Shown here: one piece after another, positions 34,191 through 42,392 of the stretch
Numbering within the stretch: the stretch's first letter is position 1
How the letters are laid out: every line of letters begins with the position of its first letter
Origin: an uncultured Lachnospiraceae bacterium
GTDB taxonomy: Bacteria > Bacillota > Clostridia > Lachnospirales > Lachnospiraceae
Reading direction: 5' to 3'
DNA: 64,000 nt
Assembly: GCA_934317845.1 (NCBI GenBank)
Contig: CAKRES010000006.1
Coordinates: forward strand, 76,306-140,305
Position numbers and translations under genes: made by a program
Notes under the pieces: generated by a model
Databases searched by the model: none
What the model was told of the DNA's origin: nothing
The model's input: only the letters and a program-made list of their open reading frames with translations

Positions 34191-35315
34191 ATGAAGGCAG
34201 AAGAATTTGTGCGTGTGCTGCAAAGTGATTTTTATACCGGAGTGCCGGATTCCTTGCTGCAGCCGCTTTGCAATTATTTGATGAAACACTATGGTGTTGA
34301 TAAAAAACATCATGTGATCGGTGCGAATGAAGGAAATTGTGTCGCAATGGCGGCAGGCTATCATCTGGCAACCGGAAAATATCCGGTCGTTTACATGCAG
34401 AACAGCGGAGAGGGAAATGCGGTGAATCCGATCGCATCCTTACTGAATGAAAAGGTTTATGCGATTCCTGCTATTTTTGTGGTAGGCTGGCGGGGGGAGC
34501 CGGGAAAAAAGGACGAGCCGCAGCATATATTCCAGGGAGAGATTACCCGCTCGTTATTGTCGTTATTGTCGATCGAATCATATGTGGTGGGAAAAGAGAC
34601 GACGGTTACAGAGCTTACCAGGGTAAGGGCGTCCTTTGAAGAACAATTGTCTAAAGGGCAGAGTGTGGCATTTGTAATACAAAAGGGAGCTTTGACGAAT
34701 GACGAAGAAATGGTCTATTCCAACGCTTACCATATGACCAGAGAAGCTGTGGTGCGTGCTGTGTCAGAAGTTGCAAAGGAAGATCCGATCGTTTCCACAA
34801 CAGGAAAGGCGAGCAGAGAATTATTTGAAGCAAGAGAAGCCAGAGGGGAAGGCCATCAGTATGATTTCTTGACCGTAGGATCCATGGGGCATGCGTCTTC
34901 CATTGCGTGTGCAATCGCAGCACAAAAGCCGGAAACAAAGATTTGGTGTGTGGATGGAGATGGTGCGCTCATTATGCATATGGGTGCAATGGCTGTCGTG
35001 GGACGGCTGCAGCCGGATAATCTCGTTCATATTCTCATCAACAATGAAGCACATGAAACCGTAGGAGGACTGCCGACGGCAGCGGATGCGGTGTCCCTGT
35101 CAGAAATTGCGAAGGCGTGTGGGTATCAGGTGATCCCTAAAGTTGAGGAGGAAGCAGAGCTTTTGGAGGCATTAAAGAAATGCAGGGATAGCAGGAAGCT
35201 TACCTTTTTGGAGGTGGACTGTGCGTTAGGTGCCAGAGCTGATCTGGGGCGTCCGACCACCAGTGCCAGAGAAAATAAAGAGCAGTTTATGCAATATTTA
35301 AAGCAGCGTCTGTAA
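34191..35315 (+). CDS. Phosphonopyruvate decarboxylase-like ThDP enzyme
   Basis: A 374-residue thiamine diphosphate enzyme. The N-terminal half has the cofactor-activating E47 in G-A-N-E-G-N and Y-M-Q-N-S-G-E-G-N-A. The C-terminal half has the ThDP motif, from G-D-G-A-L-I-M to I-N-N. Sequence and length match phosphonopyruvate decarboxylase, which makes phosphonoacetaldehyde; sulfopyruvate decarboxylase is a close relative. No PEP mutase, transaminase or other phosphonate gene is in the window, so the substrate is open. The stop codon lies inside the terminator hairpin. Confidence 0.88.
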   Translation: MKAEEFVRVLQSDFYTGVPDSLLQPLCNYLMKHYGVDKKHHVIGANEGNCVAMAAGYHLATGKYPVVYMQNSGEGNAVNPIASLLNEKVYAIPAIFVVGWRGEPGKKDEPQHIFQGEITRSLLSLLSIESYVVGKETTVTELTRVRASFEEQLSKGQSVAFVIQKGALTNDEEMVYSNAYHMTREAVVRAVSEVAKEDPIVSTTGKASRELFEAREARGEGHQYDFLTVGSMGHASSIACAIAAQKPETKIWCVDGDGALIMHMGAMAVVGRLQPDNLVHILINNEAHETVGGLPTAADAVSLSEIAKACGYQVIPKVEEEAELLEALKKCRDSRKLTFLEVDCALGARADLGRPTTSARENKEQFMQYLKQRL

Positions 35316-35329
35316 ACGCTGCTTTTTTA
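35300..35329 (+). terminator. Intrinsic terminator overlapping the stop codon
   Basis: AGCAGCG (35302-35308) pairs with CGCTGCT (35317-35323), then T's; the TAA is in the loop. Confidence 0.83.
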
Positions 35330-35335
35330 TAGTTG

Positions 35336-35929
35336 TTATTCTTTGATGATCTGATAGTGATTTTGTTCAACGGAAAGAATGATGAATCCACAGTTTTTCT
35401 GAAGTCCCCCATCCCAGTAATCTTTGATTGCATTTTGTTTGACATGGTGCATGAAAGCTTTATTGACAGCTCCGTGTGCCGTGATCATGACGCGGGTATA
35501 CGTTTTGGAGAGCGGTTCGATCACCTGTGTCATAAATTCTCCTGCCCGTTTGCACACGTCTTCAAAGGATTCTCCGCCCGGAGCCGGTTGAAAAAGCTCT
35601 GGTCGGGTAAAGAAATAGTGAAATGGATCATTTTCATTTTCAAATAGTTCTTTTGCACTTTTTCCTTCGTAAGTTCCGAAAGAAATTTCTCGGATGCGGT
35701 CATCCCGGATGATCGGAATATTGCGGTGACCGCGGATCAGGCAGGCGGTTTCGTAAGCGCGGATCAGGGGAGAGGAATAGATGCAGTCAAAATGTGTATA
35801 ATCAAGCTCGGTTCCAAGCTGTCCGGCAAGCTCCCTCCCTTTTTCATCTAATTCAATATCTGTATTTCCCTGTAGCAGTCCAAGACTGTTCCATTTGGTT
35901 TCTCCGTGACGTACAATATATAATTCCAT
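35336..35929 (-). CDS. Histidine phosphatase family protein
   Basis: A 197-residue phosphoglycerate-mutase-like phosphatase. The catalytic RHG motif is at the start (I-V-R-H-G-E-T-K-W-N), followed by L-Q-G-N-T-D-I-E-L and the second His in I-T-A-H-G-A. Relatives include CobC and sugar phosphatases; the substrate is unknown. It is transcribed with the DUF4317 gene 13 bases upstream. Confidence 0.9.
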   Translation of the reverse strand: MELYIVRHGETKWNSLGLLQGNTDIELDEKGRELAGQLGTELDYTHFDCIYSSPLIRAYETACLIRGHRNIPIIRDDRIREISFGTYEGKSAKELFENENDPFHYFFTRPELFQPAPGGESFEDVCKRAGEFMTQVIEPLSKTYTRVMITAHGAVNKAFMHHVKQNAIKDYWDGGLQKNCGFIILSVEQNHYQIIKE

Positions 35930-35942
35930 TGGATTTCTCCTC

Positions 35943-37097
35943 CTATTCCTCTTTTTGACTGTTTCGGATCATGTTTCCGGTCTGGCAGCGGATGCCATTT
36001 ACTGCAACCTGATCGTTGATCTCGATCACCAGACAGGGAATCCCATCTACCATTTTGGTTTCCACAAGATCGGTACGCTCCGGATTGACCTGGATCGTAA
36101 CATCCGGTGTTTTGATCTCAAATTTTCTCGGACTGTAAATATTCGTTGCCAGAAGCGGAGTGTCCTTGGTGATCGTATCATCGTATTCCTGCTCAAATGT
36201 AGTGATCTGTTCTCTTGCTACGCCACTTTGGGCAAGAATATTTTTTACTTCAGTTTTGTCTAATACAACAGGCTCCGGATCATCTTTTTTTTCTGCCACC
36301 AGATCATTGATGTTAGTGTGGATGCTTTTGATCGTTTCAAACTCACAGTCGCTTCCGAGACTTTCCTCGATCATGGTGTTAAAGGTATTTTTCTGTTCCT
36401 TGGCAGGCAACGGAACCCGGCAGCCGAGCACCAGCTCTGTGATCGCTGTGCTGATCTCCTCCGGATTTTTGGAATAGTAAAGCAGGTGGTGGATATCGGT
36501 ATTGCGGTCATTAAAGGCAGGAAACGTAAATCCCAGCATAGGAGGCTGTACCATCATGTCACGCACACTATTTTCAATGTTATTTGTCACAGCGTTATAG
36601 TGAAGTCCCGGCTTGCTCGGCTTGATCGGGCAAATGCTGCATAAAAGGAAGGAGTGCACATAATCAGAAGCATCCTCCATGCCGAAGCCGTCCGATGTAA
36701 CCGCCGGAATGTCATAGGCATTGTAGATCAGGATGATATAGTAATTATCCGGATAATCCAAGTGTGCAATGATCTTGTCATAAAAGGCGTCGATCACGTC
36801 CGTATCCTTTAATTCGCTTCGTAATAACTGCATTAGAAAATGCTGGGTTCCGCCGTCTTGTTCTTCCTCTCCCGGAAATTCCATATGCAACAGATTCTTT
36901 CCCAATGTACCGGACAGTGTTTTTTTGAAAATGTCCAGATATTTGAAGCGTGCTTCCTCGTCCAGAGATAAAAAGGCATCCTTGATCTCTACTTTTTTAT
37001 TTTTATCCGGATCGACAAAGCATCCGCAGATTCTTGTAATACATTGATTTTCTTTTGTATAAAGACGTTTGATCTCGTTAATTTCCTTGCGGTTCAT
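35943..37097 (-). CDS. DUF4317 domain protein
   Basis: A 384-residue protein that I recognise as DUF4317, a family common in Lachnospiraceae and other Clostridia and without known function. It begins M-N-R-K-E-I-N-E-I-K-R-L-Y and has a C-x-C near residue 24. There is no signal peptide or membrane helix. First gene of a two-gene minus-strand unit with the histidine phosphatase. Confidence 0.85.
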   Translation of the reverse strand: MNRKEINEIKRLYTKENQCITRICGCFVDPDKNKKVEIKDAFLSLDEEARFKYLDIFKKTLSGTLGKNLLHMEFPGEEEQDGGTQHFLMQLLRSELKDTDVIDAFYDKIIAHLDYPDNYYIILIYNAYDIPAVTSDGFGMEDASDYVHSFLLCSICPIKPSKPGLHYNAVTNNIENSVRDMMVQPPMLGFTFPAFNDRNTDIHHLLYYSKNPEEISTAITELVLGCRVPLPAKEQKNTFNTMIEESLGSDCEFETIKSIHTNINDLVAEKKDDPEPVVLDKTEVKNILAQSGVAREQITTFEQEYDDTITKDTPLLATNIYSPRKFEIKTPDVTIQVNPERTDLVETKMVDGIPCLVIEINDQVAVNGIRCQTGNMIRNSQKEE

Positions 37098-37201
37098 AGT
37101 ATCCTCCTGTTGTGCTCATTTTCTATTGCAATTGGCAGGCCAATGGTTATATAGCATGCAGCCTGTGTTTGATCTCTGCGTCATATTATAGCATTTTTCG
37201 G

Positions 37202-37231
37202 TTGACGTTAAAAGGGAAATAAGGGTATAAT
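37202..37231 (+). promoter_or_regulatory. Sigma-A promoter of the flagellin-like gene
   Basis: TTGACG (37202-37207), an 18-base spacer and a perfect TATAAT (37226-37231). No sigma-28 (TAAA-N15-GCCGATAA) element is seen here. Confidence 0.72.
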
Positions 37232-37292
37232 AAAGGCAGAATTTATGGGAGTAGGAAAAGGCGCACAGAACGCTTTGAAAGGGTGAGATGTT

Positions 37293-38051
37293 ATGAATAT
37301 CAGCAATACGTCTTCCAGATCAGAATATGCCAAAAGCCTTGTGACCGGGCAGGTCGATGCGGCGAAGAATGCAGCAGGACTGAGCATTTCTGAGAAGACC
37401 AAAAGTCAGATAGCAGGAACCAATGTCGGTATCAGAAATGCACAGAGCGGACAGGATATGCTGAAAGTTGCAGATGGGGCTTTGACCGGGATCTCTGATA
37501 TGTTGACAAGAATGCGGGAGCTTGCACTGCAGGCGTCCAACAGTGCTTTATATACCGGGGAAGACCGGATGCATTTCCAGCAGGAGATCGACCAGTTAAA
37601 GCAGGGTATATCTGACGCAGCGAAGAATACAGAATTTAATACGAAACGATTGCTTGATGGAAGTATGGCAGATGCGAACCTCGCAACCAATCCGGATGGT
37701 TCCGGAATGAAGATCCAGTTCGAGAATACAGCATTGGAGTCACTTGGAATTGCAGATTTTGATGTGACGAAGGACTTTGATCTGAAGACGATCGATCAGG
37801 CTCTTGAAAAGGTGGAGACATCCCGCTCCAAACTTGGAGCGCAGTATAATGCACTGGATGCGGTAACTGCCTACGGAAGTAATTCTTCCTTGAATCTGAC
37901 AGAAGCGAATGCCAGACTGGAAGACCTTGACGTGGGACGCTATGTTTCCGACCGGAACAAAGCACAGCTATTAGATCTTTATAAGATGTATGCACAGAAG
38001 ATGGATGTACATAGCCAGGAATCTTTCATGAACAAAATGTTTGGTCAATAA
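37293..38051 (+). CDS. Orphan flagellin-like protein with divergent ends
   Basis: A 252-residue protein. The conserved flagellin D1 core is clear: A-A-G-L-S-I-S-E-K, N-A-Q-S-G-Q-D-M-L-K-V-A-D-G-A-L, L-A-L-Q-A-S-N, F-N-T-K-R-L-L-D-G, and a C-terminal S-R-S-K-L-G-A. The N-terminal D0 part is about 20 residues shorter than usual. The C-terminal D0 (normally rich in A-Q-A-N-Q with L-L-R end) is replaced by D-L-Y-K-M-Y...N-K-M-F-G-Q. These D0 helices form the filament core, so it may not polymerise as a normal flagellin. No flagellar gene is nearby and the promoter is sigma-A type. Confidence 0.85.
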   Translation: MNISNTSSRSEYAKSLVTGQVDAAKNAAGLSISEKTKSQIAGTNVGIRNAQSGQDMLKVADGALTGISDMLTRMRELALQASNSALYTGEDRMHFQQEIDQLKQGISDAAKNTEFNTKRLLDGSMADANLATNPDGSGMKIQFENTALESLGIADFDVTKDFDLKTIDQALEKVETSRSKLGAQYNALDAVTAYGSNSSLNLTEANARLEDLDVGRYVSDRNKAQLLDLYKMYAQKMDVHSQESFMNKMFGQ

Positions 38052-38055
38052 AAAG

Positions 38056-38087
38056 CTAAGGTGAGCAGCAGCTCACCTTTATTTTTA
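38056..38087 (+). terminator. Intrinsic terminator after the flagellin-like gene
   Basis: AAGGTGAGC (38058-38066) pairs with GCTCACCTT (38071-38079), followed by TATTTTT. Confidence 0.9.
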
Positions 38088-38113
38088 CAGTAATAGAAAG
38101 GAACTAGAAAAAC

Positions 38114-39100
38114 ATGAACATTGGAATTATGGGACTTGGACAGATTGCACAGTCGATGGCACTTACGATTGAAAAAATGGAAGGGGTAACATTAGTGGCG
38201 GTAGCTGCCCGTGACATTAATAAGGCAGTGAATTTTTCCAGACGCTTCCATGTAAAGAAAGCCTATGGAAGCTATGAAGATCTGGTGAAAGACGAGGAAG
38301 TAGATCTGGTCTATGTTGCAACACCACATTCCTTTCATTATGAACATGCAAAGCTCTGCCTGACCAATCATAAGCCGGTTCTGGTGGAAAAAGCATTTAC
38401 GGTGAATCAGAAAGAAGCAGAAGAATTGATCGAGCTTGCCATTAAGAACCATACTTTTTTGGCAGAAGCAATGTGGGTGCGTTATATGCCGATGGCGCAG
38501 ACATTAAAAAAAGTGCTTGAAGATGAGCTGATCGGAGAGATTACAGCGGTCTCTGCCAATTTAGGCTATGAGCTGACCGGCATAGAGCGTTTGGTAGAAC
38601 CGGTGCTGGCAGGTGGAGCATTACTGGATCTTGGTGTTTATACGCTGACCTTTGCGACGATGGTATTAGGCTATGACATCAGTTACCTTTCCAGCTCTGT
38701 CGTGCGACTGGATTCCGGTGTGGATGCACAGGAAAGTCTGGCACTGACTTATTCGAGTGGTGCAATGGCACATTTGTACGCATCTATGCTTGGACCAACG
38801 GATCGTCGCGGTGTGATCTATGGAACTGATGGTTATATTGAGGTGGATAATATCAACAATTTTGAAGCAATCCGTGTATATGACCCAAAGGGCAATTGTA
38901 TCCGTGAAATTTCCGCACCGGAACAGATCACAGGCTATGAATATGAAATCCGTTCCTGCCAGAAAGCGATCAGTGAAGGAGCAGTGGAACCACCGGAAAT
39001 GACGCATGCCATGACACTTCGTATGATGCAGATCATGGATACGATACGAAAACAATGGGGACTGGTTTATCCAGGTGAAGAAGAAGAGGAGCTATACTAA
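38114..39100 (+). CDS. Gfo/Idh/MocA family oxidoreductase
   Basis: A 328-residue NAD(P)-dependent dehydrogenase. The Rossmann fold shows G-I-M-G-L-G-Q-I-A at the N-terminus, then V-A-T-P-H-S-F-H-Y and V-L-V-E-K-A-F with the conserved catalytic-site Lys. The C-terminal domain contains G-G-A-L-L-D-L-G-V-Y. These enzymes oxidise or reduce sugars, inositols or dihydrodiols; the substrate is not predictable here. It stands alone, with a terminator hairpin overlapping its stop. Confidence 0.9.
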   Translation: MNIGIMGLGQIAQSMALTIEKMEGVTLVAVAARDINKAVNFSRRFHVKKAYGSYEDLVKDEEVDLVYVATPHSFHYEHAKLCLTNHKPVLVEKAFTVNQKEAEELIELAIKNHTFLAEAMWVRYMPMAQTLKKVLEDELIGEITAVSANLGYELTGIERLVEPVLAGGALLDLGVYTLTFATMVLGYDISYLSSSVVRLDSGVDAQESLALTYSSGAMAHLYASMLGPTDRRGVIYGTDGYIEVDNINNFEAIRVYDPKGNCIREISAPEQITGYEYEIRSCQKAISEGAVEPPEMTHAMTLRMMQIMDTIRKQWGLVYPGEEEEELY

Positions 39101-39114
39101 GCTCCTCTTTCATT
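39085..39114 (+). terminator. Hairpin terminator overlapping the oxidoreductase stop
   Basis: AGAGGAGCT (39085-39093) pairs with AGCTCCTCT (39100-39108), followed by TTTCATT. It may also slow transcription of cysE from the other side. Confidence 0.7.
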
Positions 39115-39133
39115 ACTGCCGTATTATTTGATT

Positions 39134-40054
39134 TTAAATCTCCCAGTTGTTATCCTTCTTTGGTCCTTTAAAGGTGAGATCCGGATTGTGCACTATGACT
39201 CTGGTATCTGGTGGTACAGATTCAATGATAAAGGCACTGCCGCCGATGATGGAGCCTGCACCGATAACGGTGTCGCCACCTAAAATGGAAGCATTGGAAT
39301 AGATCGTAACATTGTCTTCGATGGTAGGATGACGTTTGACCCCACTTAACTGCTGTCCCATACGGGTAGACAGTGCACCGAGTGTGACACCTTGATAGAT
39401 CTTGACATTGTTGCCGATGATTGTTGTCTCACCGATCACGATACCGGTACCATGATCCATAAAGAAATATTCTCCGATCGTTGCTCCGGCGTTGATGTCA
39501 ATTCCTGTCTGGCTGTGGGCGTGCTCTGTCATGATACGTGGGATAAAAGGAACTTTTGCTTCGTAGAGAGCATGAGCAACGCGATATACAAAAATTGCGT
39601 AAAGACCAGGATAGGAAAAGATCACCTCTTCTTTGCTCTGTGCGGCAGGATCACCGTCAAAGGCAGCCTGCACATCCTTTAGCAGCATCTGTTGTATGAT
39701 TGGAACCTGTTCAAAAAAATGAAGACAGATCTCGTCGGATTGTTCCTGTAAAGCGGTATTACATTGTAGTTCATTGTTGGTATAAGCCAGTGCGGCATAA
39801 ACTTGTTTGTTCAGACGATGCTCCAGTGCAAGAAGTGACTGTCCGACAAAATAGTCCGGGTTTAGTCCGGCTGGGGATTCGTTTCCAAAATATCCTGGAA
39901 AGATCAGCCGGCGCATATCTTCTAAAAATGTGATGATCGAGTCTTTACTGGGAAAGGCAAGACCTGGTTTTGTAAAAAAAATCTCCTCCGCTTCGTAGTT
40001 GGCAGCAATCTGCTCTACGAAAGCAGGAAGTTTTTGATTGAACTCTTTTGACAC
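39134..40054 (-). CDS. cysE: Serine O-acetyltransferase
   Basis: A 306-residue enzyme making O-acetylserine for cysteine synthesis. The N-terminal helical region (about 1-170) is followed by left-handed beta-helix hexapeptides (I-D-I-N-A-G-A-T-I-G, V-I-G-E-T-T-I-I-G, V-K-I-Y-Q-G-V-T-L-G). The catalytic His-Asp pair is in F-M-D-H-G-T-G and H-S-Q-T-G-I-D. The long N-terminus is of the EpsC/SrpH type. No O-acetylserine sulfhydrylase gene is adjacent. No T-box or S-box is seen in the ~200-base upstream gap. Confidence 0.93.
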   Translation of the reverse strand: MSKEFNQKLPAFVEQIAANYEAEEIFFTKPGLAFPSKDSIITFLEDMRRLIFPGYFGNESPAGLNPDYFVGQSLLALEHRLNKQVYAALAYTNNELQCNTALQEQSDEICLHFFEQVPIIQQMLLKDVQAAFDGDPAAQSKEEVIFSYPGLYAIFVYRVAHALYEAKVPFIPRIMTEHAHSQTGIDINAGATIGEYFFMDHGTGIVIGETTIIGNNVKIYQGVTLGALSTRMGQQLSGVKRHPTIEDNVTIYSNASILGGDTVIGAGSIIGGSAFIIESVPPDTRVIVHNPDLTFKGPKKDNNWEI

Positions 40055-40180
40055 GTTTTTCCCTCCATTTCAAATACTTCTACTATGTTATCGAAATCAA
40101 ATCAGAAAATCAAGTTAAATAGTGTGAAAATACTGATATTTCCTACTTTTTTTTTATGTTCTATTGTGGTAAAATATGAG

Positions 40181-40207
40181 TAAAATGAAAGAAAGCTAGG
40201 TTGATAT
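40181..40207 (+). promoter_or_regulatory. Possible sigma-28 (SigD) promoter of the MCP gene
   Basis: TAAA (40181-40184), 15 bases, GTTGATAT (40200-40207), against the SigD consensus TAAA-N15-GCCGATAT: two mismatches. A sigma-A-like extended -10 (TGTGGTAAAAT, near 40165-40175) is an alternative. Confidence 0.45.
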
Positions 40208-40269
40208 TGTTTATGTTGCACAAAAAAGGCAGCTGTAATACGACGTAGTGATAGTAGGAGGATATGCAT

Positions 40270-41559
40270 ATGAGGAAATTAGGATTAAAAGGAAAGATGA
40301 TGTTGATCTCATTGCTTCCGTTTTTGGTGGTTGCGGTCGCATCTGTATTATTTATGAATTTCAGCTTTAGGGGATCAGTGGATGCTGCAGTGCTTTCTAA
40401 GGTTCTGATCAGTATGGGGGTTCTGATCGTTGTATTGTTAATTTTAGTAACGATTCTTGTACTGGCGGTTGTCAATAATATGGTACGGTGCGTGAACCGG
40501 CTTGTGGGAATCCTGATCGCAATGATCAAAGGTGATCTGACACAGACTGTGGAGGACAGGGATCTGAACCGTCAGGATGAACTTGGTATGTTTGCCAAAG
40601 GTGTAGACAAGGTGCGTGAATCATTGGCAAATGTTGTAGGAAAGATCAATCAGACGACAGGTGTGTTAGCGGAAGCAGCACAGAAACTTGATACAATGGC
40701 AGATCAGACGGGATCAGTTGCAGGTGAGATGGCAGAGGCAATGAATAACATGTCATCTGGAGCACTTACACAGGCTGAAACAACCCAGCAGGTTAATAAT
40801 GAGGTGGATTCGATCGGTGTTAAGATCGAAGAGACCAATGCAGAAGTAGAAAAGCTGAATCAGAATTCTGCACAGATGGGAAAAGCATCTGAAGAAGGTG
40901 TGGAAGTTGTCCGTAATCTGGAAGAAATTTCTAAAAAAGTAAAAAATGAGATTGCTGTTATCCATGAACAGACCAATGTGACCAACGAATCGGCGCAGAA
41001 GATCCGTCAGGCAACGGAGCTAATCGCTTCTATTGCCAGCGAGACGAATTTGTTATCGTTAAATGCTTCCATTGAGGCAGCGAGAGCTGGAGAGTCCGGT
41101 CGAGGATTTGCTGTTGTAGCAGAACAGATTAAAAATTTGTCAGAACAGTCCAATGAGTCTGTTACTTCTATCGATGAGATTATTGGAGATCTCGTAGAGC
41201 AGTCTGAAATGGCTGTGGCAACGATGGAACGTGTCAATGAGATCATTGATCGTCAGAGTCAGGAAGTAGAGCGTACCAAGAATGCATTTGAAGCAGTCAA
41301 TGGCGGACTGGTAACCTCCAGCGAGGAGATCAATCGTATCGCAGACAATACTAACACACTGGAGCAGTCAAAGAAGATCGTGGTAGATGCAATGTCTGGT
41401 CTTTCTGAGGCAGCAGATATGAATGCAACAACAAGTAAGGAAACGGCAGCAGGGGCACAGGAACTGACTTCTACGATCAGCGAGATCGCAGATCAGGCTG
41501 CAACATTGCATCATTTGTCAGAAGAATTGACGGAAAATATCAGTATCTTCCGTATTTAG
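40270..41559 (+). CDS. Methyl-accepting chemotaxis protein without a ligand-binding domain
   Basis: A 429-residue receptor. Two membrane helices (about 10-32 and 45-70) are separated by only a short loop, so the usual ~150-residue extracellular sensor domain is missing. A HAMP-like region follows. The signalling domain has the highly conserved hairpin tip E-T-N-L-L-S-L-N-A-S-I-E-A-A-R-A-G-E. ATG 40270 is preferred to 40264 because TAGGAGG (40255-40261) is too close to the latter. It may sense membrane state or partner proteins. The rest of the chemotaxis apparatus is not in the window, apart from a CheW 9 kb away. Confidence 0.92.
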   Translation: MRKLGLKGKMMLISLLPFLVVAVASVLFMNFSFRGSVDAAVLSKVLISMGVLIVVLLILVTILVLAVVNNMVRCVNRLVGILIAMIKGDLTQTVEDRDLNRQDELGMFAKGVDKVRESLANVVGKINQTTGVLAEAAQKLDTMADQTGSVAGEMAEAMNNMSSGALTQAETTQQVNNEVDSIGVKIEETNAEVEKLNQNSAQMGKASEEGVEVVRNLEEISKKVKNEIAVIHEQTNVTNESAQKIRQATELIASIASETNLLSLNASIEAARAGESGRGFAVVAEQIKNLSEQSNESVTSIDEIIGDLVEQSEMAVATMERVNEIIDRQSQEVERTKNAFEAVNGGLVTSSEEINRIADNTNTLEQSKKIVVDAMSGLSEAADMNATTSKETAAGAQELTSTISEIADQAATLHHLSEELTENISIFRI

Positions 41560-41583
41560 ATCATCGTATAGGGAGTAGATGTT

Positions 41584-41991
41584 GTGAAAAAAATCGTAAA
41601 AAAGAGCGGAATTATAGTATTACTGTTTTTTCTGCTGTGTCCGCTTTCCGGATGCATGAAGAAAGAAGAACAGTTTAATTTCAATAATGTTGCTGCTGTA
41701 CGCATTTATCATAATGACGATGCGCACTATGTAGAGGAACTGGACGATCAAAAGGCACAGGAGTTGATGACGCAGCTCGCAGAGATCGTCTGGGTGGAGA
41801 ATCAGGATGAAACGGTAAGTCTTCATAATGATGATTGGATTTATCGGATTCAGAGCTATAGTAAAAAAGGCGAAAAGAAGCATAATATATACATCAATTC
41901 CAGGACGCGTATCACGAACAAAAAGGTGTACTGGGATGCAGAAGATGGTAAGGAACTTGATCTGAGTATATATGATGCCTTGTTCCACTAA
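41584..41991 (+). CDS. Small lipoprotein of unknown function
   Basis: A 135-residue lipoprotein with GTG start preceded by GGGAG. The signal ends in lipobox L-S-G-C with the cysteine at residue 24. The mature part is mixed alpha/beta with many aromatic and acidic residues and no motif I recognise. It starts 24 bases after the MCP gene and is followed after 13 bases by another unknown gene, so the three may form one operon. Confidence 0.78.
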   Translation: MKKIVKKSGIIVLLFFLLCPLSGCMKKEEQFNFNNVAAVRIYHNDDAHYVEELDDQKAQELMTQLAEIVWVENQDETVSLHNDDWIYRIQSYSKKGEKKHNIYINSRTRITNKKVYWDAEDGKELDLSIYDALFH

Positions 41992-42004
41992 TGCAGGAGG
42001 CAGA

Positions 42005-42352
42005 ATGAGAGTAGATAAAAACATTCGGATCCATCTGGAAAAGATTATGACGATAGATGGATTTTGTGAAATGGACCGTGAGGATTCCAAAGCAGTATTT
42101 TTGTTTATGACAGGAACGCTCCGGCAGGAAATACAGGCGGGACAGCAGGTAGCAATACTGGATACCGAGGCCAATAAGCTGTGTGAAACATATGTTGCCG
42201 GAATTACAGTAGGCTCAGATCAATACAGTAAAGTACATCGTTTTGCTTCAAAAGGAGAGCAGGTACAGATGATCGTGGGTACGAATTACAAACAGTGCCC
42301 GGAGTTGAAAACAAAGGCAAAATATTTGTGCGCGATTATTTATGATGATTAA
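42005..42352 (+). CDS. Hypothetical cytoplasmic protein
   Basis: A 115-residue protein (M-R-V-D-K-N-I-R-I-H-L-E-K ... A-I-I-Y-D-D) with no signal peptide. ATG 42005 follows GGAGG (41996-42000) at standard spacing, the frame extends 33 bases further. Predicted mixed beta/alpha with C-E-M-D-R and three other cysteines. I do not recognise the family. Ends at a bidirectional terminator. Confidence 0.7.
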   Translation: MRVDKNIRIHLEKIMTIDGFCEMDREDSKAVFLFMTGTLRQEIQAGQQVAILDTEANKLCETYVAGITVGSDQYSKVHRFASKGEQVQMIVGTNYKQCPELKTKAKYLCAIIYDD

Positions 42353-42354
42353 AA

Positions 42355-42392
42355 AACGAAGGCTCATGTCGGTGACATGAGCCTTATTTTTA
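42355..42392. terminator. Bidirectional terminator between convergent genes
   Basis: A 12-bp perfect stem (AAGGCTCATGTC, 42359-42370, with GACATGAGCCTT, 42374-42385), A-run left and ATTTTTA right. Confidence 0.9.

Noticed and set aside
40055..40263. T-box or S-box leader for the serine acetyltransferase
   Set aside because: No T-box GGTGGNACCGCG-type element nor S-box core on the minus strand.
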